From a bacterium (GTDB lineage: Bacteria; UBA9089; CG2-30-40-21): a DNA stretch of 10,858 bases. The stretch is taken from contig JAHIZN010000094.1 in the NCBI GenBank assembly GCA_018814245.1, positions 1-10,858 of the forward strand, in the 5' to 3' direction. The notes under the pieces are model-generated. The model worked only from the letters and a program-made list of their open reading frames with translations. It was not told the origin of the DNA and ran no database searches. The translations under genes were made by a program, and so were the position numbers. This document shows positions 5,285 to 10,858 of this stretch, piece after piece (position 1 is the stretch's first letter; every line of letters begins with the position of its first letter).

Positions 5285-6514
5285 ATGACTTTGCAAACAC
5301 AACAGGAGCTAAAAAGTAGGGGTGTATGGCAAGATGCTCTTGCATGGTGCCTTTGTGCCTTTGTACCATTGTGCCTTTGTGCCAGCTTCTGCTTGGCAGA
5401 TGTATCCACAGAAAGGAAGAGGTTCTTAAAGGTGCAAAGAGAGTTGCAGCAAAAAAAAGCTTTGTTGCAGGAGTCAACAAGAAAAGAAAAAAGGGTGATA
5501 GATAAGTTAGACAAGATAAATCGACAGCTAAACCAGACACAAAGAAAGGTCAGTAATTTGGGTGGGACAATAAAAAAGACACAAAAAGATATAATTATTA
5601 AAAAGATAGCCTTGGTTGAAACCCGTGATAAACTTTGCCAAAAACAGGATGAATTGGCTCATAGATTGAGGGCAATATATAAATATCGAAAGAATGGTGT
5701 GATAGATATCGTATGTTCTACCCCAAATCTTTCAGATTTGTCAAGACAGGTTTACTTTATGACCATAATTGCGAAGAATGATAATGCCTTGATCCGTGAG
5801 ATACAGCAACAGAAGGAGATGTTAAATTACCAGAAACAGGTACTTTTAGAAAAACATGAACAGCTTTCAGACATTCAGAATGATTACAAACAGGAATTTG
5901 TTGTTCAAAAAAAACAAGAAAGGAATTATAAAGGACTGCTTTCTCGTGTTCAGAAAGAGGAACAACTTTATCGCCAGCAGGTTGCTCAGCTTAACAGGTC
6001 ATCGACAAAATTAACCTCATTAATCAAGAGATTAGAGGCACAGAAAAAAGCACAGGCACGGACAAGGGTTGTTAAGGGTAGATCGTCGCAGGAAATAGAG
6101 AAAAAATATTATTCTGAAAAAGGAACATTTGTATGGCCTGTTACTGGCGGACGGATTATTAAGGAATTTGGACGATATAAAAATCCAAAGTTTGATACCT
6201 ATGTGGCAAATAAGGGCATAGATATCACGGCTCCTTCAGGACAAACCGTTGTTGCCGTGAAATCCGGAAGCGTGGTTTATGCTGATTGGTTTAAGGGATA
6301 CGGGATGTTGGTCATGATTGATCATGGCAACGGCATCTATAGCCTTTATGCTCATCTGGCAAATATCATGGTGAGAAAAGGGCAGGCGATCAATGCAGGC
6401 ACCCCTCTTGGCACAGTAGGTGAGACAGGTTTTGCTACAGAACCATGTCTGCATTTTGAGTTAAGGGTTGATGGGCAGCCTGTTAATCCATCAGGGTGGC
6501 TGAGGAGAGGATGA
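5285..6514 (+). CDS. envC: EnvC-like murein hydrolase activator (degenerate LytM/M23 domain)
   Basis: This is a 409-residue periplasmic protein, probably the FtsX-bound activator of septal amidases. It has an N-terminal signal peptide (hydrophobic CLCAFVPLCLCASFCLA to about residue 40), then a long coiled coil (about 45-245: KRFLKVQRELQQKKALLQ and onward). A short linker leads to a LytM/peptidase M23 domain (about 282-409: FVWPVTGGRI, GIDITAPSGQ, YADWFKGYGMLVMIDHGNG, YAHL, CLHFELR). Active M23 enzymes need HxxxD and HxH. Here the first His is Asn309 (NKGID, Asp313 kept) and the first His of HxH is Cys388 (CLHF, His390 kept); His357 is kept. Loss of a zinc ligand and a catalytic His argues against hydrolase activity and fits EnvC. 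It follows ftsEX and precedes the S41 protease. An upstream ATG at 5276 is possible. Residual activity cannot be excluded. Confidence 0.88.
   Translation: MTLQTQQELKSRGVWQDALAWCLCAFVPLCLCASFCLADVSTERKRFLKVQRELQQKKALLQESTRKEKRVIDKLDKINRQLNQTQRKVSNLGGTIKKTQKDIIIKKIALVETRDKLCQKQDELAHRLRAIYKYRKNGVIDIVCSTPNLSDLSRQVYFMTIIAKNDNALIREIQQQKEMLNYQKQVLLEKHEQLSDIQNDYKQEFVVQKKQERNYKGLLSRVQKEEQLYRQQVAQLNRSSTKLTSLIKRLEAQKKAQARTRVVKGRSSQEIEKKYYSEKGTFVWPVTGGRIIKEFGRYKNPKFDTYVANKGIDITAPSGQTVVAVKSGSVVYADWFKGYGMLVMIDHGNGIYSLYAHLANIMVRKGQAINAGTPLGTVGETGFATEPCLHFELRVDGQPVNPSGWLRRG
5347..5383 (+). repeat. 8-bp tandem repeat inside the envC-like signal peptide
   Basis: The unit GTGCCTTT occurs about 4.6 times in a row: 5347, 5355, 5363 (varied to GTACCATT), 5371 and a partial 5379. 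Because 8 is not a multiple of 3, the three frames rotate and the protein gains an 8-residue period, CLCAFVPL then CLCASFCL. This forms the hydrophobic core of the signal peptide. Confidence 0.85.
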
Positions 6515-6520
6515 GGGAGG

Positions 6521-6652
6521 AAATTAAAAATTATGAATTATGAATTAAAAATGAGGAAGAAGACAGAATTCAGGAGTCTGAATTCTGAAATATCTAAATA
6601 GTTGCAATCTTTAATCCTTAATTCATAATTTTTAATTCACAATTTTTAATTC
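6521..6652. mobile_element. Family-A fold-back pair between the envC-like gene and ctpA
   Basis: A forward family-A unit (6522-6550) faces an inverted unit (about 6618-6650, reading TTCATAATTTTTAATTCAC). Between them sits a perfect 10-bp hairpin, CAGAATTCAG-GAGT-CTGAATTCTG (6564-6587). The block fills the gap between the two genes and ends just before the ctpA ribosome site. No ORF and no T-run terminator are seen. It could be a non-autonomous mobile palindrome or could act on mRNA stability. Confidence 0.7.
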
Positions 6653-6658
6653 TATTTC

Positions 6659-6664
6659 AGGAGG
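6659..6664 (+). promoter_or_regulatory. Ribosome site that selects the ctpA start
   Basis: AGGAGG lies six bases before ATG 6671 but only three before the in-frame GTG at 6668, so the ATG is preferred. Confidence 0.7.
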
Positions 6665-6670
6665 TTTGTG

Positions 6671-8050
6671 ATGATTTTCAGATTACGGAATGTGTTATGG
6701 TTTCTGGCATTAGCTATTATTATCTCTATGAGTGTAGATGCTAATTCTCAGGGGTCAGAAAGCCCCGAGGTATATGATGGATTACGACTATTTAGTAAGG
6801 CATTTTCTCTGATTCATGCTCAATATGTAGAAGAAATGCCAGCAAAGACCCTTGTTTATGGGGCTATTGATGGTATGCTCAAGAGCCTTGGTGATCCCCA
6901 TACAAGATTTCTAACCCCTGAGGCATTTAAGGAGATGAGAGTGGAAACCGAGGGGAGTTTTTCCGGGCTTGGGATTGTTATCGGGATTAAACAAGATAGG
7001 CTTATGGTCATCTCACCTATTGAGGGTACTCCGGCAGATTTGGCCGGGGTAAAGGCAGGGGATTATATTATCGAGATAAATGGGACATCAACCAAGAATC
7101 TTTCTCTGCTTGAGGCTGTTCAAAGACTTCGTGGACCACAGGGAAGCCAGGTAATTATTACTATCAAAAGAGATGGTGTGGAGGATCCATTTAAGGTAAC
7201 AATTATCAGGGCAGAAATTGAGGTTAAGAGTGTTAAATCTGATATTATTCAGCAGGATATTGGGTATATTCGAATTACTAATTTTACTCAGAAGACACCC
7301 AAAGAATTTGAGGATGCCTTAATAAAATTAGAAAAAAAAGGGATGAAAAATCTTGTTATAGATTTGAGAAATGATCCAGGTGGTTTATTGGAATCAGCGA
7401 TAGATGTTGCAGATAATCTTCTGCCGAAAGATGCCTTAATTGTTTCTATTGCCGGAAGGCAGCAGGAGATGAATAGAGAATTTCGAACAACCGGGAAAGG
7501 ATTGTGTCTGGATAAACCGATTATTATTCTATTAAATGAAGGAAGTGCCAGTGCCTCAGAGATATTGGCCGGAGCTATTAAGGATAACAAACGGGGTCTG
7601 ACCATTGGTGTAAAAAGCTACGGTAAGGGTTCTGTGCAGACATTACTTCCATTGCTTGACGGCTCTGGGATTGCTCTGACTACAGCCAAGTATTTCACTC
7701 CTTCGGGTGTATGTATCCATGGGAAAGGGATTGTCCCTGATGTGATTGCAGAGATGCCTGAGATTACATCCAAGGATCACGAGATGTGGATGAAATTAGA
7801 TGATAGCCCATACTTAAAAGAGTTTGCCAAGGGACATTCAAGCTACACAGATGAAGATATTAAAAATTTACAAAGGTCTTTGGCTAAAAATGGGATTGAA
7901 TTAAGTGAGATTATTCTTAGAAGGGCAGTAAATATTGAAATAGGCAGGCTTAATGGGGGCAAAGAACTGGTCTGCGACTTGAAGTGTGACCCTCAATTAC
8001 AGCGGGCAGTTGATATCCTTGTTGCAACCAAATTATTGCAGCATAAATAA
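6671..8050 (+). CDS. ctpA: S41 family C-terminal processing protease (CtpA/Prc type)
   Basis: This is a secreted or membrane-tethered serine protease of about 459 residues that trims or degrades periplasmic proteins from their C-termini. An N-terminal signal or anchor (FRLRNVLWFLALAIIISMSV) is followed by a helical region with GMLKSLGDPHTRFL. The PDZ domain spans about 96-168 (FSGLGIVIG, VKAGDYIIEINGTS, LRGPQGSQVIITIKR). The S41 core contains GYIRITNF, LVIDLRNDPGGLLESAIDVAD, the catalytic Ser294 in NEGSASASEI and Lys319 in SYGKGSVQT. Their 25-residue spacing matches the Ser-Lys dyad of E. coli Prc. The length is typical of short CtpA/CtpB enzymes and lacks Prc's long extensions. Its place after ftsE-ftsX-envC suggests a role in controlling wall hydrolases, which is inference. 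ATG 6671 is preferred over GTG 6668. Confidence 0.95.
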   Translation: MIFRLRNVLWFLALAIIISMSVDANSQGSESPEVYDGLRLFSKAFSLIHAQYVEEMPAKTLVYGAIDGMLKSLGDPHTRFLTPEAFKEMRVETEGSFSGLGIVIGIKQDRLMVISPIEGTPADLAGVKAGDYIIEINGTSTKNLSLLEAVQRLRGPQGSQVIITIKRDGVEDPFKVTIIRAEIEVKSVKSDIIQQDIGYIRITNFTQKTPKEFEDALIKLEKKGMKNLVIDLRNDPGGLLESAIDVADNLLPKDALIVSIAGRQQEMNREFRTTGKGLCLDKPIIILLNEGSASASEILAGAIKDNKRGLTIGVKSYGKGSVQTLLPLLDGSGIALTTAKYFTPSGVCIHGKGIVPDVIAEMPEITSKDHEMWMKLDDSPYLKEFAKGHSSYTDEDIKNLQRSLAKNGIELSEIILRRAVNIEIGRLNGGKELVCDLKCDPQLQRAVDILVATKLLQHK

Positions 8051-8097
8051 ATACAGCAGATGCAGGTAAGAATTGCTGAAGATATTGTAATTTATGC

Positions 8098-8126
8098 TTG
8101 ACAAATGTTAATATATGTGATAACAT
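8098..8126 (+). promoter_or_regulatory. Sigma-70-type promoter for pilMNO
   Basis: A perfect -35 box, TTGACA (8098-8103), a 17-bp AT-rich spacer and TAACAT (8121-8126, four of six) lie 45 bp upstream of the pilM start. This is the best promoter in the window. It separates the pilus genes from the division cassette as their own transcription unit. The leader from about 8133 to 8171 ends in GGAGG (8161-8165). Confidence 0.65.
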
Positions 8127-8171
8127 TTTCAGTAATGGAAGTTTGTCTGGTATTATTATTGGAGGAATGGA

Positions 8172-9260
8172 ATGTTGTTTGGTGGCGGAAAAGGTTCTGT
8201 AGGTTTAGACATTAGCAGTGATACTGTTAAGGTTGTCAGACTAAAGAAGTTAGGCAATAGTGTTGTTTTAACAGGAATCGGATTAGAAAAGATTGCTCCG
8301 GAACCCTTAGATGAAGATGCTGTTGGGGCAAAGCATGAATTGACAGTAAAAGCTATTAAAACAATGCTTTATAATAATGGTATTGATACCAAAAAAGTTC
8401 GTACCTCTGTTTCAGGGAATTCTGTGGTAGTGAGATATATTAAACTTCCTCATATGAGTGAGTCAGAGCTACGGGATGTTATCAGATTTGAGGCTGAGGA
8501 ACATATTCCATTTGATATTGAGCATGTGATTATTGATTTTCAAATAATAAAAGAAATGATTGAAAAAGATGAGAGGATGATACTTGTCCTGTTGGTAGCT
8601 GCTAAGGAAGAGCTTATTTATGATCATATGGAGATATTGCAGCGATCAGGGTTAGAGACCCTTCATATTAATGTAGATACCTTTACAGTAGAGGATGCTC
8701 TTGTAACAGGTGGAAAAGAAGAAGAGGTCGTAGCTTTAGTAGATATTGGAACAAGGATGACAAATATTAATGTAGTAGAAAATAAATGTTCTTGTTTTAA
8801 TCGGGATATCCTGGTTGGCGGCAATGATTTTACTGAGACAATAAAAAGAGAGCTGGGAGTAAACTTTTTAGAAGCAGAGCAGATAAAGGAAGCAGAAGGG
8901 GTAATTATTCATAGTGAAGATTTGTCATCAGGGGTATATTCTGAACGAATATCTCATATCTCTTATGCCATTGAGTCTGTAGGGGCAAGGCTTTTGGATG
9001 AGTTAGAGCGGTCATTTGCTTATTATTATACTCAATTGCCTGTATATCGTAAAAATATTGATAAGGTGCTTTTGAGTGGAGGAACAGCAAGATTAAAGAA
9101 TTTAGATGAGTTTTTGGCAAGTGGTCTTGGTATTCCTGTGGTTATTGCTGATCCCTTTGTCAATATAAAGTTAGCTCCAAAAATTAATGCAAACATTATT
9201 AAGAAATATGGTTCTGCATTTACTGTAGCTATAGGATTAGCTTTAAGGGGGCTGAAGTAA
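8172..9260 (+). CDS. pilM: Type IV pilus assembly protein PilM
   Basis: This is an actin-like cytoplasmic ATPase-fold protein that binds the N-terminus of PilN and anchors the pilus alignment complex to the cytoplasmic side. At 362 residues it has normal PilM length. Nucleotide-site motifs are visible: VGLDISSDTVKVV (10-22, phosphate 1), VALVDIGTRMTNINVV (Asp191 region, phosphate 2) and LLSGGTARL (Gly303-Gly304, adenosine). The PilM-typical FEAEEHIPFDIEHVIIDF starts at Phe106. The ribosome site GGAGG is at 8161-8165 with 6-nt spacing. The stop codon overlaps the pilN start by one base (TAATG), which points to translational coupling. FtsA or MreB is less likely, given the PilM-specific segment and the pilN/pilO neighbours. 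Confidence 0.96.
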   Translation: MLFGGGKGSVGLDISSDTVKVVRLKKLGNSVVLTGIGLEKIAPEPLDEDAVGAKHELTVKAIKTMLYNNGIDTKKVRTSVSGNSVVVRYIKLPHMSESELRDVIRFEAEEHIPFDIEHVIIDFQIIKEMIEKDERMILVLLVAAKEELIYDHMEILQRSGLETLHINVDTFTVEDALVTGGKEEEVVALVDIGTRMTNINVVENKCSCFNRDILVGGNDFTETIKRELGVNFLEAEQIKEAEGVIIHSEDLSSGVYSERISHISYAIESVGARLLDELERSFAYYYTQLPVYRKNIDKVLLSGGTARLKNLDEFLASGLGIPVVIADPFVNIKLAPKINANIIKKYGSAFTVAIGLALRGLK

Positions 9261-9799
9261 TGACTAATATAAATCTTATGCCTCCAGTTCTCTTAGCAAA
9301 AAAGAAAATACAATGGAGAAATATTTTAGTCATATTAGTATTATCTTCCTTTGTGATTGTAATAGGGTTTCTTTGGAGTAATCAACTGCTTGAGATTAAG
9401 AAAAAGGAAGAAAAATTAGAAGGCTTAAAAGCTAATATTGCTAAATTACAGCCATATCTATCAGAGATTAGAACCATTGAGTTAGAGATTGAGGAGCTTA
9501 GAAAGAGGCTTGGTATTATCACTCAATTGGATAAGGATAGGTTTATCTGGGCAAAGCTTTTTGATCAGATGACTAATTGTCTGGTTCAAGGTGTCTGGCT
9601 TGAGAGCCTGACTAACCCTATGGGTAAAGATTTGCAAATAAGCGGCAAGGCAATGGATAATTTTTCTATTGCAAACTATATGCTTAAGCTTATGGAATCA
9701 CAGGTATTTACTAATGTTAATATTGCCAATATTAACAATATTACGATTGGCAAGTATCCGGCAAGAAGTTTTCAGCTTAGTTGCACGCATAATATATAG
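9260..9799 (+). CDS. pilN: Type IV pilus assembly protein PilN
   Basis: PilN is an inner-membrane bitopic protein that links cytoplasmic PilM with PilO in the pilus alignment complex. The 179 residues show the family plan: a short cytoplasmic tail with the PilM-binding motif INLMPP (4-9, canonical form INLLP), one TM helix (about 22-42, NILVILVLSSFVIVIGFLWS), a coiled coil (43-92), and a small ferredoxin-like periplasmic domain (FDQMTNCLVQGVWLESLT, ISGKAMDNFSIANYMLKLMES). Its start overlaps the pilM stop. A family-C fold-back begins at the stop codon, so the last residues could have been altered by that insertion. The domain end looks complete (FQLSC). Confidence 0.93.
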   Translation: MTNINLMPPVLLAKKKIQWRNILVILVLSSFVIVIGFLWSNQLLEIKKKEEKLEGLKANIAKLQPYLSEIRTIELEIEELRKRLGIITQLDKDRFIWAKLFDQMTNCLVQGVWLESLTNPMGKDLQISGKAMDNFSIANYMLKLMESQVFTNVNIANINNITIGKYPARSFQLSCTHNI

Positions 9800-9928
9800 C
9801 TGTCAGCTGTCAGTCTTCAGCTTTTGCAAGGCATTACGGTATAAAAAGCAAGAAGGCGTAAGGATAGGAATGCTTCATTTGCCTTGATTTTATAATATTT
9901 GCTGACTGCTGATAGCTGACGGCTGAAC
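9798..9928. mobile_element. Family-C fold-back between pilN and pilO
   Basis: Left arm 9802-9821 and right arm 9901-9920 are inverted copies agreeing at 16 of 20 positions, and share the TCAGCAGTCAGC-type core with the element at 4861-5258. About 80 bp of unrelated AT-rich sequence lies between the arms. The element starts at the pilN stop and ends about 14 bp before the pilO ribosome site (GGAG, 9942-9945). It separates two genes that are normally tightly coupled by 153 bp. Confidence 0.7.
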
Positions 9929-9952
9929 GATTCTTATTAATGGAGAAAAGGG

Positions 9953-10504
9953 ATGAAATTTTCACAGGAAGAATTAAAAGCTATAGGGTTAATTGTTGTT
10001 TTTATAGGACTTACTATTTTTTCTTTTATAACTTATGGCTATAAACCGCTCAAGATAAAATCAGCAGAATTGGATAATGAGATAATAGCTAAAACTACTG
10101 AATTAAAACAAATTCAGGATATTGTGTCCAACTTAGAGATGCGAAAGGCAGAGGTAAGAAAGCTCCGTGAAGAGCTTTCTTATGTAGAAACAAGGCTGCC
10201 TAAAGAGGTAAATATGCCTGAACTGATAAAAACAATTACTACCCTTGCTCAGGAGAATCATGTTGTTTTTTCTACCTTTGTTCCATCTAATCCAATCAGC
10301 AAGGATGTTTATAAAGAGATCCCAATTAGTTTGGCAACTAGGGCTACCTATCATAATTTTGGGAAATTTCTGGCAGCAATTGGAAATCTTGAGAGGATAT
10401 TAACACCAACAAATGTGCAGATAAGTCAATTGACACCAACCAAAGAAGATGTGTCAACCATATCTGGAAACATGGTTATTACTGCGTTTGTGTATAAACC
10501 GTAG
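9953..10504 (+). CDS. pilO: Type IV pilus assembly protein PilO
   Basis: PilO is an inner-membrane bitopic partner of PilN in the alignment complex that connects the pilus motor to the outer-membrane secretin. The 183 residues comprise a short cytoplasmic tail, a TM helix (about 10-28, AIGLIVVFIGLTIFSFITY), a coiled coil (about 36-80, AELDNEIIAKTTELKQIQ), and a periplasmic domain. The domain's PKEVNMPELIKTITTLAQENHV and ATYHNFGKFLAAIGNLERILTP segments are characteristic of PilO. The ribosome site GGAG (9942-9945) has 7-nt spacing. No pilP or pilQ start is seen in the 354 bp that follow. Confidence 0.93.
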   Translation: MKFSQEELKAIGLIVVFIGLTIFSFITYGYKPLKIKSAELDNEIIAKTTELKQIQDIVSNLEMRKAEVRKLREELSYVETRLPKEVNMPELIKTITTLAQENHVVFSTFVPSNPISKDVYKEIPISLATRATYHNFGKFLAAIGNLERILTPTNVQISQLTPTKEDVSTISGNMVITAFVYKP

Positions 10505-10509
10505 GGGGG

Positions 10510-10590
10510 AATTAAAAATTATGAATTATGAATTATGAATTAAGGGTGTTATCCTCTTTAATTTATAATTCATAATTTTTAATTTATAAT
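10510..10590. mobile_element. Family-A fold-back with a very short loop
   Basis: A forward family-A unit (10510-10542) is followed after only about 17 bp by its inverted copy (10560-10590). The whole can fold into one AT-rich hairpin just after pilO. There is no GC-rich stem or T-run, so it is not a classical terminator, though a long AT hairpin there may still affect the mRNA 3' end. Confidence 0.7.
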
Positions 10591-10601
10591 GGGGCTTGTT
10601 A

Positions 10602-10843
10602 GCCAGTAGCAAGTGCAACAGAAAAGAGAAGAATCACAAAGGGTGCAAACACTTAGGGAAAATAATTGCGAGCGATAACAAGATAATTGCAAATGAGAAG
10701 AACTATTGACAAGAGATTGCGTCTTAAGGAGTTACACCCTTTGTGGTTCTTTTCCTCTGTAAATGAGATTGACACGATATAAATCGCTATCCCCAATTAT
10801 CAGTTGACAATCTAACAGCAATAGTGTTGCACTTGCTTGTGGC
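10602..10843. mobile_element. Inverted-repeat-bounded element containing a nested MITE
   Basis: An 18-bp inverted repeat, 10602-10619 and 10826-10843, matches at 16 of 18 positions (core AGCAAGTGCAAC). It encloses the family-B MITE plus about 66 bp that holds a further small hairpin (AGATTG 10766-10771 with CAATCT 10808-10813). This fits a MITE inserted into an older palindromic element, as at 4861-5258. No gene is seen in this last stretch of the window. Confidence 0.6.
10619..10759. mobile_element. Family-B MITE, complete copy downstream of pilO
   Basis: This 141-bp element has imperfect inverted ends (left CAGAAAAGAG, right TTTTCCTCTG) around the family core CACAAAGGGTG/CACCCTTTGTGG. Its interior aligns with the copy at 4972-5111, sharing CTTAGGGAAAATAATTG and AAATGAGAAGAA. 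TA follows the right end; the left flank is AA rather than TA, so the target duplication has decayed or was not exact. There is no transposase. Confidence 0.78.
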
Positions 10844-10858
10844 ATGCGCGGGGAATTA

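Noticed and set aside
5079..5540. 153-residue - strand ORF across the repeat region and the envC start
   Set aside because: It is made of the MITE end, the family-C arm and the complement of the 8-bp repeat, and it overlaps the well-supported envC-like gene.
6564..6587. Intrinsic terminator after the envC-like gene
   Set aside because: The 10-bp stem is perfect but no T-run follows, and the stem lies within a repeated family-A block. I keep it only as part of the repeat.
9669..9887. 72-residue + strand ORF over the pilN end
   Set aside because: It is a shifted frame of pilN running into the family-C repeat, with no homology signal.
10769..10809. Two TTGACA boxes near the window end as promoters for a downstream gene
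   Set aside because: Neither has a recognisable -10 box at 16-18 bp, and both fall in a palindromic element.

Overview
The window looks like chromosome from an uncultivated, AT-rich, Gram-negative-type (diderm) bacterium. The diderm reading rests on an FtsE/FtsX/EnvC-type divisome set and on type IV pilus inner-membrane genes pilM-pilN-pilO. TGA is a normal stop here (it ends tktC and the envC-like gene), so recoded-TGA lineages are unlikely. The intergenic regions are crowded with short palindromic repeats of a kind I associate with candidate-phylum genomes, but I cannot assign a phylum from the sequence alone. All convincing genes are on the + strand.

Region 1-2538 is a split transketolase: an N-terminal TPP-binding subunit (178-990) and a C-terminal subunit (1597-2538). 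They are pushed about 600 bp apart by an AT-rich repeat half-unit, an orphan Phd/YefM-type antitoxin (1034-1312) with no toxin beside it, and a nested palindromic element (1274-1561) that has overrun the antitoxin's 3' end. Region 2539-3203 holds a potentially structured non-coding stretch, a 64-residue membrane/zinc-ribbon protein, and an overlapping small membrane-protein gene interrupted by an in-frame TGA.

Region 3221-8050 is a cell-division and envelope cassette: ftsE, ftsX, an EnvC-like LytM-domain activator, and an S41 C-terminal processing protease (CtpA/Prc type). FtsEX would use ATP to control the periplasmic EnvC-like protein, whose degenerate LytM site fits an activator of amidases rather than an enzyme. 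The protease is a plausible partner in regulating wall hydrolysis. Region 8098-10504 is a type IV pilus alignment operon, with a good sigma-70-type promoter (8098-8126) ahead of pilM-pilN-pilO. No pilP or pilQ is visible before the window ends.

Several dispersed repeat families fill the gaps. Family A has AT-rich units (991, 6521, 10510), usually as fold-back pairs. Family B is a 140-141 bp MITE with about 25-bp terminal inverted repeats and probable TA target sites (right tip at 56-82, full copies at 4972-5111 and 10619-10759). Family C is a fold-back built on a TCAGCAGTCAGC-like core (4861-5258 and 9798-9928). One B copy lies inside a C element and another inside a separate inverted-repeat pair, giving nested insertions. 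Some repeats reach into coding sequence: the antitoxin tail, and an 8-bp tandem repeat encoding most of the EnvC-like signal peptide.
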